This document shows, piece by piece, positions 21,605 through 29,768 of a stretch of DNA of 29,774 bases (positions are counted from its first letter, which is position 1; each line of letters opens with the position of its first letter). Source of the DNA: a virus. Made by a program: the position numbers and the translations under genes. The stretch spans positions 1 through 29,774 of the IMG/VR virus record IMGVR_UViG_3300017977_000077. One strand, 5' to 3'. A model generated the notes under the pieces. The model ran no database searches. It was given only the letters and a program-made list of their open reading frames with translations, and was not told the origin of the DNA.

Positions 21605-21873
21605 TTTCCCAACTCCAAATCCAATAACTCTTTGAAGTCAAAAATATTAGCTTCTTCTTGTTCTGCTATGATTTCATTAACTCTTTCACTCTCTAAGCAC
21701 TCTTTGAGTGTATTTACTGTGAAATCGAGTTGTGCATTAATATCTTTTTCACTTATTTGCAAAGCAGTTCTCAATTGCTTAGTTGTTGGAGCTTTATAGA
21801 CAACTTTTTCTATACTTCCATCTAAAAACTCATAATCAAATTTAATTGAATTCCTATTTTGTTTTAACTTCAT
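21586..21873 (-). CDS. Tail assembly chaperone (gpG-like)
   Basis: 95 aa. Starts MKLKQNRNSIKFDYEFLDGS; helical second half ending in FKELLDLELGKQKKQR. Position between tail tube and tape measure genes, small size and the slippery site just before its stop all mark it as a gpG-type chaperone. Most ribosomes should stop at 21586 and a few per cent shift into the T frame; the exact ratio cannot be told from sequence. Confidence 0.85.
   Translation of the reverse strand: MKLKQNRNSIKFDYEFLDGSIEKVVYKAPTTKQLRTALQISEKDINAQLDFTVNTLKECLESERVNEIIAEQEEANIFDFKELLDLELGKQKKQR
21604..21610 (-). other. Programmed -1 frameshift site GGGAAAG
   Basis: The minus-strand codons TTG GGA AAG CAG contain G-GGA-AAG in the X-XXY-YYZ phase required for slipping, six codons before the gpG stop. 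The same heptamer is used by lambda G-T. The -1 frame then stays open for 107 codons. Confidence 0.85.
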
Positions 21874-21940
21874 TTTATACCTCGTAGTTTGATTTATAGT
21901 TTGATTTTTATGGGTGGCTCAAACTACTAAAGCCACCTTT

Positions 21941-22864
21941 TTATGACCACTTTAATTCGTAGTGATTATCCCCATTTGCATCGCCTTGACATCGGAAAGT
22001 GCGACTAAAGTTAACAAGACCATCACTATCACTTTCACTCATCTCTGTTGTTTTTGCTTGACTCGCTGTAAGCGTAACAGTTTTACCTGCTCCACCACCT
22101 AATGTGATTATAATTTCTCTTACACTATCAGCTATAAGGTCCGTCCATCCTGATTCATCACCTTTTGTCTTTATCCCTGATAAAGTTATGGTGGTTTTAA
22201 AATCAGTCCGTACAAACTCAGATGTGGAAATAGCATAAATGTCTTTAATTTCATTACCCAAATCAAAATCAAAACTCTCCATATTTATTGTTGAGCCATC
22301 AAGAGTAACTGCACTTACTTTTGAAACTATCATTAATGATTCTGTATCTGTCACTACTGTTGGGTTTGTTTCTGCAACAGCTCCTGGTGTGGTAAATCCA
22401 CTCACACTAAAAGTTGCTTTTGCACACTCTCCTACAGTTCCACTTATTTTTAAGTTTGCAATTGCACCATCGATGATACGCTTATATCCATCAATATAGA
22501 CTACCGATTGACTTAGGGCAATATCTCCATGATTTGGGGCATAAGTTACATTATCTGGCCCTATTGTTTCAGTTATTCCACAAGCCTTCAGAAGGTCAGC
22601 TATTGCAGGAGGTGTTTCAGGCGCAACACCTGTTTTATCATTTCCTCTTAGCATTGTTACTAAGTCAAATTCTACTGTTGTATTATTTTCATCAACATAG
22701 TTTTTTGTTTGGCCTAGTTTTCCACTTCCAATCTCTTTATATTCTTGCGATTTAACATCAGGACTTAAAAATGGCGTTTCTGTAATTGTTGCTACATCTG
22801 AACTTGTTGCTGATCCGTTATACTTAAATAAAACAGCACTTTTGTCAGTTATTTGTCTTGCCAT
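21941..22864 (-). CDS. Major tail tube protein
   Basis: 307 aa, beta-rich, Thr/Ser/Gly-rich. SAVLFKYNGSATSSDVATIT and YKEIGSGKLGQTKNYVDENN at the N-terminus, then TFRCQGDANGDNHYELKW at the end. Order (terminator, tube, chaperone, tape measure) marks it as the tail tube (gpV role), although it is longer than many tube proteins and may carry an extra Ig-like or surface domain. It forms the hollow tube rings. Confidence 0.8.
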   Translation of the reverse strand: MARQITDKSAVLFKYNGSATSSDVATITETPFLSPDVKSQEYKEIGSGKLGQTKNYVDENNTTVEFDLVTMLRGNDKTGVAPETPPAIADLLKACGITETIGPDNVTYAPNHGDIALSQSVVYIDGYKRIIDGAIANLKISGTVGECAKATFSVSGFTTPGAVAETNPTVVTDTESLMIVSKVSAVTLDGSTINMESFDFDLGNEIKDIYAISTSEFVRTDFKTTITLSGIKTKGDESGWTDLIADSVREIIITLGGGAGKTVTLTASQAKTTEMSESDSDGLVNFSRTFRCQGDANGDNHYELKWS

Positions 22865-22872
22865 AACATCTC

Positions 22873-23160
22873 CTATATTAAATTAATTTCAGCATCTATC
22901 GTAAGCACTTCAAAATCTAAATCTCTTAAATCTCTACTCGTGCCTAAAACTTCTACTTTTTCATTTCCATTCTCAATAAAATAAGTTATTACACTCAATA
23001 ATATTGTTGGAGTAAATGATTGATCTTTAGCTATAACTGCGATTGTCGCTTTGTATTTAGAAACACCTATAAAAGTTCTTTTTATAACTTCTACTTTTGA
23101 GCCTTTTATAGTTTTTTCTATCTCAGTTTTTATCTGATTTACAATCTCTGTTTCAGTCAT
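22873..23160 (-). CDS. Tail terminator / completion protein (gpU-like)
   Basis: 95 aa. An N-terminal helix (TETEIVNQIKTEIEKTI) followed by beta strands, typical of small tail terminator/completion proteins, in the right place just before the tail tube gene. The sequence is too divergent for sure family naming; gpZ-like is the alternative. Confidence 0.6.
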   Translation of the reverse strand: MTETEIVNQIKTEIEKTIKGSKVEVIKRTFIGVSKYKATIAVIAKDQSFTPTILLSVITYFIENGNEKVEVLGTSRDLRDLDFEVLTIDAEINLI

Positions 23161-23161
23161 G

Positions 23162-23446
23162 CTATACCTCGTTCAAAGCTATCAACATTTCAAGATGATA
23201 TTTGTCTTTATAGTCAAAATTGATAACTTGATAGACTACTTCATCTATAGTCATTTCGTCACCAATTTTTACACCTACGACATCTGAGCTCATACATGAA
23301 AGTACAAACTGCTCACTATCTGATATTTCCATATCTTCTACATGTAAAGCAGATATAGTTGCAGTCTTGTACAAAACAGATATGGCAAACTCATCGGTGT
23401 TATAAAAAACACTTAAATCATCTGCCATAGTCTGTTTTAAATTCAT
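23162..23446 (-). CDS. Head-tail joining protein (gpFII-like)
   Basis: 94 aa. MNLKQTMADDLSVFYNTDEF opening, then a beta core (SCMSSDVVGVKIGDEMTIDE) and DKYHLEMLIALNEV end, which fits the small beta-barrel gpFII/head-tail attachment family. Order relative to capsid and tail genes agrees. It joins the filled head to the tail. Confidence 0.68.
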   Translation of the reverse strand: MNLKQTMADDLSVFYNTDEFAISVLYKTATISALHVEDMEISDSEQFVLSCMSSDVVGVKIGDEMTIDEVVYQVINFDYKDKYHLEMLIALNEV

Positions 23447-23448
23447 AA

Positions 23449-23742
23449 CTAATCTGCCCCTAATTCTAAATCTTCTATGAGATTTATGATTTCTTCTTTA
23501 TTTGCTTTACCTGGAACATCTATACCTAAGGAAGATGCATACTCTACTAAATCATTTTTATTTAAGCTATATATATCTACATCAATATCTATATCTTGCA
23601 TATCTTCGATTAATACCGCTCTTCCTAGCCTTACAACTTCATTGGCAGTTTTAGTGTCTACTTCTATCTCTTCCCCTACAAAACAATCATTACCTTTTAC
23701 TACGGTAGCTCTTGTTATTTTAATTGTTTGATTTTTCATCAT
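23449..23742 (-). CDS. Small head protein with C-terminal HeH/SAP-like motif
   Basis: 97 aa. The N-terminal part is a small beta unit (TIKITRATVVKGNDCFVGEE) like phage head proteins of the DUF7210 kind, followed by an acidic linker (EDMQDIDIDVDIY). The end (SLNKNDLVEYASSLGIDVPG then KANKEEIINLIEDL) fits a HeH/LEM/SAP-like helix-extended-helix fold, which can bind DNA. It lies in the gpFI place after the capsid gene and may help head completion or packaging. Confidence 0.6.
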   Translation of the reverse strand: MMKNQTIKITRATVVKGNDCFVGEEIEVDTKTANEVVRLGRAVLIEDMQDIDIDVDIYSLNKNDLVEYASSLGIDVPGKANKEEIINLIEDLELGAD

Positions 23743-23748
23743 TTTTCC

Positions 23749-25515
23749 TTACGCTGTAACAGCAGCATCTTTAATGACAGAAAAACTTTCTGCATTTCTT
23801 ATGCCTACATCTGCAAACTGATCAGCCACAATAGATATTTTTCCTACTTTTGCTAGTGTGTATGGATCAACTGTTAAATCAATACCACCCCACATACCGA
23901 TAAGTAAATCAGCAAAATTTCCAAAAAGCAATGCACTTAAATCTGTACCAGTTCCTTTTGTAAGATTTGAAGCTAACTGATTTGAAACCTGATAGTTATA
24001 TCCATTTAAATCACTTCCTTCCAAAATCATTTTTGGATTACCACTTGTAATAGGTGTCTTTTTCAAGAAACCTCTTGTTCTTGCATTAAAGATATAAGCT
24101 AATCTTCCTAAATCTGCATTAGCAACTGCCACTTCTGTTTCCATATCTACGATATGTGAGTTTGTCAGTGCTCCCCCATCAGTACCAATCGCAATAAGTC
24201 CTACACCAGTTTCATTTAAAATGGCATCAATTGCTTCAAGGTCTATTTTTAAACCAATCTGTCCAATAAGGTCATTTCTGATTAGGTTTTCAATAGCAAC
24301 AGATGACTGGTGTAATAACTGCTTTGAGTAATTTCCACTACCACCATATCTATTTGGACTCATAGTAAGTTCTGTTAATCCAATATCACTATCAACTGTA
24401 GTTTCTGTTTCCGCAAGTTTTTTGATAGTCATAGAACTTGTTTGTTTAGGAAAAGATACATTTCCATTTAGTCCAGGTAATATCTGAGCTAATTGCATTA
24501 CTGCTGATTTGTTTTTGAGTAAGTCAATAAGCCCACCCATATTAGTATCAACTGTAACTCCAGCAGTACTTGCTACTGTCAAATCTCTTGAAAAGACATC
24601 AAAAGGAACTAAAACACCTTGAGATATAATCCCACTTCTTTTTTGTGCTTCTTGAGACATTTCAAACTCAAAAGCAGCATCATCTTGCGCTTGTCTACTG
24701 TTTGGATTTGCTAAAGCTCTTAACGCTTTTGCAAAAGAGTATTTTTTAATATCGTTTTCATCCATACCAATTTCAATTGATTTTGTAGACACAGCAGTTG
24801 GTTCTTTCATGCTGTCTAAAACAGCAGTTCTAAACTCTGCAACACTCATGCCATCATCAATAGCTTTTGTCATCAAACTCTCTTGGCCAAATTTTTTGCC
24901 TATGGCACCTATCTCTTTTACTCTATCTCTTTCTGCTTTTCTCGTCTCTACTTGGATTGACTTTACATCAACTTCCTGTGGTTTTTTTTCTTCTGGCATT
25001 TTCATTTCCTCTTTTATAATTTTTACTTCTTTTTGTTCAAACTGAGCATCTCTTCCAACTCCAACTGTGTTGTCAGCTGGTATAGAAACTATGCTTACCT
25101 CAAATGGAGTCCAAGAAGTTACTCGGTAGGTTTCCACACCATCTTTTTCACTCTCTTTTTTCATTTCGTCTATCTGATAACCTACAGATACATTTTTCAA
25201 AATTCCATCTTCTACATCTTTAAAAACTTCTTTAGCTTTTGCACTGTTGCCAAAACGAACAGTGGCTAAACCTCTTTTGTTATCTATCACTGCATTTTCA
25301 ACCACACCAATGACTAAATCTCTGTCATGATTAAAAAGTACAGGTGCTGAATTATTGAGTCTATCCATCTTGATTGATTTTTGTTGATGGTCAAGTATCT
25401 CAACTCCAAAATACCTCTCATAAGGCTCTTCACTAGAAAAGCTCAACTCGACTGTTCTATTTTCTTTGTTTAAGTTCCTAACTTCATAGGTCCTAAACTG
25501 AGGTTTTAATTTCAT
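23749..25515 (-). CDS. Fused prohead protease and HK97-type major capsid protein
   Basis: 588 aa from the ATG at 25513-25515, chosen because GGAG lies 7 nt before it; a start six codons earlier is open but lacks spacing. Residues about 1-150 are an S78 prohead protease with His about 63 in VLFNHDRD and Ser about 110 in KNVSVGYQ. A charged scaffold-like linker follows (about 165-275), then an HK97-fold capsid protein (about 285-588; DLTVASTAGVTVDTNMGGLI onward, ending in AESFSVIKDA). The protein makes protease, scaffold and shell in one chain; self-cleavage should release the capsid part. It overlaps the portal gene's end. Confidence 0.9.
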   Translation of the reverse strand: MKLKPQFRTYEVRNLNKENRTVELSFSSEEPYERYFGVEILDHQQKSIKMDRLNNSAPVLFNHDRDLVIGVVENAVIDNKRGLATVRFGNSAKAKEVFKDVEDGILKNVSVGYQIDEMKKESEKDGVETYRVTSWTPFEVSIVSIPADNTVGVGRDAQFEQKEVKIIKEEMKMPEEKKPQEVDVKSIQVETRKAERDRVKEIGAIGKKFGQESLMTKAIDDGMSVAEFRTAVLDSMKEPTAVSTKSIEIGMDENDIKKYSFAKALRALANPNSRQAQDDAAFEFEMSQEAQKRSGIISQGVLVPFDVFSRDLTVASTAGVTVDTNMGGLIDLLKNKSAVMQLAQILPGLNGNVSFPKQTSSMTIKKLAETETTVDSDIGLTELTMSPNRYGGSGNYSKQLLHQSSVAIENLIRNDLIGQIGLKIDLEAIDAILNETGVGLIAIGTDGGALTNSHIVDMETEVAVANADLGRLAYIFNARTRGFLKKTPITSGNPKMILEGSDLNGYNYQVSNQLASNLTKGTGTDLSALLFGNFADLLIGMWGGIDLTVDPYTLAKVGKISIVADQFADVGIRNAESFSVIKDAAVTA

Positions 25516-26896
25516 TTTCATTCTCCAATCCATATTTTTTAATTAGACCTTGCTCTTTTTGTCTTTGTCTTAATGTTTCTTCAAGATCCATTCCTTGTTC
25601 ATTTAAAATTTGAGTTAGTGTTTTAAAGTTGTTTTCTAAAGCAGTTTGATTTGCTTTTGCATCTTTTTGAGGGTCCACCCATGCCCAGCTTTTACCTGCA
25701 AAAGAAGGTTTATCAAACTTTGATAGTTTAGAAAATGGTAAAGATATAGTTTGTCGCAAAAGTTGTATCTCTAGCCAGTCGCTAAAAAAAGGCTTCAAAA
25801 AGTGTTCTATCAACCATAGTTGTTGCGCTTTATAGTAGTCTCTCTCTTCTATAAGTCCTGCTCTGATAGAGCTAAAGTTAACGCCCTCTAAATCACTTGC
25901 TAAAGAGTTATAAGAGATATTTAATCCACTTGCTATATTTCTGAGTACTGCTTTTCCAAATCCTATAAAATCATCATTGCCACTTTTTGGGTCAAACGCT
26001 TCAAAATCCCAATTTTCTGGAAGGATTTCAAACTGCCCTGGTGTTGCTTCATTGATAACATTGTTGTTATCATCTGTTTCATCTCCAGTGTAATCTTCAT
26101 CTTTAGGTCTTTTATAAAAACCCATCTTTGAAGCAGTAAGTCTTTTTTCAACTAAACTCGCTTCAGCAAAGCCATCATACATCTTCAAACTGTTCATAAC
26201 ACTATGCAACCATGTCACACCACGACTTTGACTTGGTCTCTCTTTTTTATACAGATGTATAATTTCATCCGCTTTTATACGGATTCTCTCTCGTTGTTTT
26301 TCAAAGTCACTAGGATGATTTTTGAAGATGTGATATGCAATCGGTTTTCCCCACTGATTATGCTCTATACTCATCTTGATATTTCTGTTTACATCGTTGA
26401 AATTTTCATCTAAATGGTCACACTCTATAAGTTGCAAAGCAATACCATACTTGCTTGGATATTTTTTTACGATGCGTATAAGTATCTCTCCATCTCTTGC
26501 AACTGTTGTTATGATTTGGTTAAGGATCTCTTTAAAACTAAGCAGTCCTGTCACATCACAATTGCCTTTTAAAGTAAAACCTCTCCAACACTCTTCTATA
26601 AGCTCATTTGCTTTACTATCAGTTGTTCCGTTTGTATCGATAGCTTTATTTTGGAGTGTAAAACCATGGCCAGTTATATTACTTCGTAAAAGTTCTAAGT
26701 ATCTTTTTACATGGGCATTGTTTCGCTCCAAATCTCTTGAGCGATTTCTTAAACCTGATAGTGATTTTTTGATAAGATCATCAGCACTTCCACCAGATGT
26801 TTTCCATGATGCAAAAAGATTTCCTGTATTTGCGCCGTAGTATCTTTTTTTGAGTGGTTTTGTTTTTTGTTTTTTGAAGAAGTTAAAAATACCCAT
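25493..26896 (-). CDS. Portal protein, lambda gpB family
   Basis: 467 aa, near the family's usual 480-530. Visible blocks include YYGANTGNLFASWKTSGGSA, RDLERNNAHVKRYLELLRSN, the GEILIRIVKKYPSKYGIAL stretch, HIFKNHPSDF and NISYNSLASDLEGVNFSSIR, all typical of lambda-type portals. It makes the twelve-part ring for DNA entry and exit. It overlaps the protease/capsid gene by 23 nt. Confidence 0.92.
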   Translation of the reverse strand: MGIFNFFKKQKTKPLKKRYYGANTGNLFASWKTSGGSADDLIKKSLSGLRNRSRDLERNNAHVKRYLELLRSNITGHGFTLQNKAIDTNGTTDSKANELIEECWRGFTLKGNCDVTGLLSFKEILNQIITTVARDGEILIRIVKKYPSKYGIALQLIECDHLDENFNDVNRNIKMSIEHNQWGKPIAYHIFKNHPSDFEKQRERIRIKADEIIHLYKKERPSQSRGVTWLHSVMNSLKMYDGFAEASLVEKRLTASKMGFYKRPKDEDYTGDETDDNNNVINEATPGQFEILPENWDFEAFDPKSGNDDFIGFGKAVLRNIASGLNISYNSLASDLEGVNFSSIRAGLIEERDYYKAQQLWLIEHFLKPFFSDWLEIQLLRQTISLPFSKLSKFDKPSFAGKSWAWVDPQKDAKANQTALENNFKTLTQILNEQGMDLEETLRQRQKEQGLIKKYGLENENEIKTSV

Positions 26897-26898
26897 CT

Positions 26899-27102
26899 CT
26901 AAAACCTTGTCAAAATATTTCTTTTAGGCTGATTTACTCTATTAAGCTCAGCTCTCCAAAAAGCTAACTCTTCCCTGAGTTCTGCTCTTCTTTTTTTGAC
27001 AGTTTTATCTCCAATGGTATATTCTATAACTTCACTTGCAGGGTTAGCAGTTAATGCAGCTAAAATAGTATCGATTTGAGTTTGTATATCTTCTACTGTC
27101 AA
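26899..27102 (-). CDS. Head-tail connector (gpW / DUF6148-like)
   Basis: 67 aa, the length of lambda gpW (68 aa). Helix at the N-terminus (VEDIQTQIDTILAALTANPA), a two-strand hairpin (VIEYTIGDKTVKKRR), then a helix AELREELAFWRAELNRV that is typical of gpW/DUF6148 proteins. It starts at a TTG (27100-27102) with AAAAGGGG upstream. It joins below the portal before tails are added. Confidence 0.72.
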   Translation of the reverse strand: MTVEDIQTQIDTILAALTANPASEVIEYTIGDKTVKKRRAELREELAFWRAELNRVNQPKRNILTRF

Positions 27103-27150
27103 AATCTACCCCTTTTCTCAATCATTAACCGTATTTTATGAATTTAATGT

Positions 27151-27166
27151 GTAATTGTGGTATTAC
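27151..27166. promoter_or_regulatory. Inverted repeat in the terminase-connector gap
   Basis: GTAAT and ATTAC arms around TGTGGT lie in the 78-nt gap before the gpW-like gene, which has several AT-rich -10-like stretches. The RHH protein is encoded immediately upstream, so this could be its operator. Confidence 0.3.
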
Positions 27167-27180
27167 ATAAAAAAGAATAT

Positions 27181-27378
27181 TTATTTATCTAAGTCAAGAA
27201 GTTTATAGTGAGCATCTATTGCACTATCAATAATATGTTGCATTACTTGACTTTTTGATTTTCCTGATACTTCTGATATTTCATCTATTTTTACAAGTGT
27301 AGACACACTTAACCTTACCGATTGGACATATTTTGGGTTATCTATTTGTTTTCTTCCGCTATTGTGATTTCCAGCCAT
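27181..27378 (-). CDS. Small ribbon-helix-helix protein
   Basis: 65 aa. NPKYVQSVRLSVSTLVKIDE followed by ISEVSGKSKSQVMQHIIDSA is an Arc/CopG-type ribbon-helix-helix: a strand with alternating residues (SVRLSVST), then two helices with the GKSKSQV turn. It is predicted to be a dimeric DNA-binding regulator. It overlaps the end of the terminase gene by 20 nt, an unusual place for a regulator in a lambda-type operon, where this slot is normally structural only. Confidence 0.72.
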   Translation of the reverse strand: MAGNHNSGRKQIDNPKYVQSVRLSVSTLVKIDEISEVSGKSKSQVMQHIIDSAIDAHYKLLDLDK

Positions 27379-29146
27379 TTACCCATCCTCTTTTCTTTTG
27401 TTGTGGTTTATTTTTAGGTTTTTTTATTTCCTTTTGTTTAGCTATTTTATTTTTTATAGCTTTAAAATTTGGATTTAAAATCGCCAACGCTGCTAAATTA
27501 TAAACAGTAATATCTAATGCTTCATTCCTTGCTCTTGTTTTTCTCCATTCTCTTTTTGCAAATCCTTTATGATAAACAGTTGCTATTTTTTCTGCTGTTA
27601 ATTGCTTAAAATATTCCTCATCAAAAGATTTATTAAAGTGCATATAGCCATTTCCATAATCTTCAATTTGTAAACGGGAATAAATAAGCTCTTTGGCTGT
27701 ATCAGTTCCAACACTAAATAATTTAACTTTTTGTTTATTGCTTGTTGTAGGTCTTGAAACAATAGGCTTACCTGCTACACTTGATCCTTTAATTGCGAAA
27801 ACTCTATTGGCTGCTCTTCGTTTACAATATTTATAAACATCATCTGTGAAGTGACCACCACTATCGATACAAGTGCATGACACTCTAAGCAAAGTGCCAT
27901 CTTCTCTCTTGTATGTATTTAAAATAGTATCATCTAAATCTTCCCACACTTTAGTTAGTGATGGTCTACCGTGAAAAACAAAAAGCAAAACTCCCCAACT
28001 CTCCTCTTTATCGCCCCATGCTTTTATTTCTCCCTCAATTCTATCGTCTTGAATGTCAACGCCACAAGTAAGTATTAGTGCTTCATTAGGTATTAGTTTA
28101 TATGATTCTCGACGATTATAAATTTCATCATCTTCTATTCCATCGCCTTGATCTTCTTCCCATGTTTCGCCTAATGATGTGTTTATAAAAGTTTTAAGTG
28201 TATGCGGTGACTTCTTGGCTTCTATAAAGTTTTCAACCATTTCAGATAGCTTTACCCAAGATGAGTATATTTCGTTTAACCAAAAACCTGCTATATTTTT
28301 TGTCGGCTTTTCTGCCCTCCACTCCCCTTTTTTAATTGCATTCCATCTTTCTGAGTCAGCCCATAAACTTCCGCAATTTTCGCACTTATAAGTTGCTGTA
28401 CTTGGTTTATTATCTTCCCATATAACATTAGACCACATTAACACTTGATTATGTTTACATGAAGGACATGGCACATAAAACTTTCTTTTGTCGCTTTCTT
28501 CATATGCCATTTCAATTCTACTTTCTCCTTTAACTGTTGGAGTAGATACAATCATTCTTTTTTTATTCCAAAAAGTAGTGCTTCTTTTAAAAGCAAGATT
28601 TACTGGGTCACCTTCATCTCCTGCACTTGCAGGGTATCTATCAATCTCGTCACATAAAACAACTCTTACCGGTCTTGATGCTAGTGATGCAGGACTGTTC
28701 GCTCCTGCCATAGTTATATGGCCTCCATTAAATACTTTGTGTAAAATTGTATTTCCACTTGAGCGAGTTTTTGCATCTGATAATTTATCAGTTATTTTTG
28801 ATGTGTCACGAGCCATTGGAGTTAGTCTATCTTTTGAGAATGTTTGGGCCATTTCTAAAGTAGGTTGCAACAAAAGTATAGGAGATGGGTCCTGATCTAT
28901 AAAATATCCAATAATATTTAAAAGCGCCTCTGTTTTTCCTACTTGTGCTGAACTCATCCACACAACAGTATTTATAGATTTATCACTTAGTGCGTCCATA
29001 ATGCCACGCTGATACTCTGCTCTGCTAGTTTTCCATCTTCCACTCTCTGCACTTGCTTCACTTGATAGCATTCTACAAGAATCAGCCCACTCACTAACTG
29101 TTAATCTTTTAGGTGGTGTAAAATTATTAAACCAATTCTGTGACAT
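27359..29146 (-). CDS. Terminase large subunit (gpA family)
   Basis: 595 aa, slightly shorter than lambda gpA (641). Walker A-like SSAQVGKT at about 65-72, Walker B VVLCDEID with Asp about 166 and Glu about 167, a four-Cys zinc knuckle (CPSC about 227-230, CENC about 255-258) and a nuclease domain beginning LTCGVDIQDDRIEGEIKAWG. It cuts concatemers and pumps DNA into the prohead. gpA-type terminases usually make cos ends. The C-terminus is very basic (KPKNKPQQKKRGW). It overlaps the small subunit gene by 20 nt. Confidence 0.93.
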   Translation of the reverse strand: MSQNWFNNFTPPKRLTVSEWADSCRMLSSEASAESGRWKTSRAEYQRGIMDALSDKSINTVVWMSSAQVGKTEALLNIIGYFIDQDPSPILLLQPTLEMAQTFSKDRLTPMARDTSKITDKLSDAKTRSSGNTILHKVFNGGHITMAGANSPASLASRPVRVVLCDEIDRYPASAGDEGDPVNLAFKRSTTFWNKKRMIVSTPTVKGESRIEMAYEESDKRKFYVPCPSCKHNQVLMWSNVIWEDNKPSTATYKCENCGSLWADSERWNAIKKGEWRAEKPTKNIAGFWLNEIYSSWVKLSEMVENFIEAKKSPHTLKTFINTSLGETWEEDQGDGIEDDEIYNRRESYKLIPNEALILTCGVDIQDDRIEGEIKAWGDKEESWGVLLFVFHGRPSLTKVWEDLDDTILNTYKREDGTLLRVSCTCIDSGGHFTDDVYKYCKRRAANRVFAIKGSSVAGKPIVSRPTTSNKQKVKLFSVGTDTAKELIYSRLQIEDYGNGYMHFNKSFDEEYFKQLTAEKIATVYHKGFAKREWRKTRARNEALDITVYNLAALAILNPNFKAIKNKIAKQKEIKKPKNKPQQKKRGWVNGWKSQ

Positions 29147-29705
29147 TTGATAATTCCTTCAATATTTCATATATTGCTTCGCTTACTATAAGCTCAGCTT
29201 CTTCTATATTCTTAATTCCAACAAGCAAAGGTGCAACTTTTGATGGCATACCAAGAAACTTGTTTTTAGCTGATACAATTACATACTCTGCTTTTTTATC
29301 AATCTCTTCTTTTGCATAGTATTTTCCTTTTTCCACTTCATACTTGTGTTCTGTAAGCTTTGCATTCCAAAAAGATGCCATTACTTGAACTCTTTGATAT
29401 GGCGTTTTTACTCCTTGAAGTATAATTTTTAATTCACTAAGATTGTCTTCATTATATAGACTTGAATTTTTAATACTTTCGTCAATATTTTCTTCTATAT
29501 CAATTACATCTTTATTTCTATTATTAGCTTGTCTTTGTGACTCTCTTGTTGGATCTTTATTTTCTAAGTATGATTGAATTGCACAATCTCTTTTTAATTT
29601 TTTACCATCCATGCAATGGTCAAATATTCCTTTTTTAACTAATTTTGATATGTATGCAGGAGATACTTTATATATTCTTGCAAGTTCACTTTTAGTAATA
29701 TACAT
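29127..29705 (-). CDS. Terminase small subunit (gpNu1-like)
   Basis: 192 aa, near lambda gpNu1 (181). The N-terminal winged helix-turn-helix (ITKSELARIYKVSPAYISKL followed by VKKGIFDHCMDGKKL) should recognise cos-adjacent DNA. The C-terminal part (FLGMPSKVAPLLVGIKNIEE then AELIVSEAIYEILKEL) is the helical block that binds the large subunit. First gene of the structural operon in the window; three TTAACC repeats lie just upstream. Confidence 0.85.
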   Translation of the reverse strand: MYITKSELARIYKVSPAYISKLVKKGIFDHCMDGKKLKRDCAIQSYLENKDPTRESQRQANNRNKDVIDIEENIDESIKNSSLYNEDNLSELKIILQGVKTPYQRVQVMASFWNAKLTEHKYEVEKGKYYAKEEIDKKAEYVIVSAKNKFLGMPSKVAPLLVGIKNIEEAELIVSEAIYEILKELSNVTELV

Positions 29706-29768
29706 TTTTAACCTTATTTGTAAAAATTAACCTTTTTAACCAGATGAGTTAAATATGCTACGCATATT
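29705..29768. repeat. Direct repeats and palindrome before terminase (possible cos-related sites)
   Basis: TTTTTAACC occurs at 29705-29713 and 29733-29741, with TTAACC again at 29727-29732. AATATGC-tac-GCATATT (29752-29768) is a 7-bp-arm palindrome. In lambda the gpNu1-binding R sites and the cos cut lie directly before Nu1, so these are reasonable candidates, but AT-rich repeats arise easily by chance. Confidence 0.3.

Noticed and set aside
25033-28895. Several plus-strand ORFs opposite the protease/capsid, portal and terminase genes
   Set aside because: Antisense shadows of long, well recognised genes, with no ribosome binding sites.
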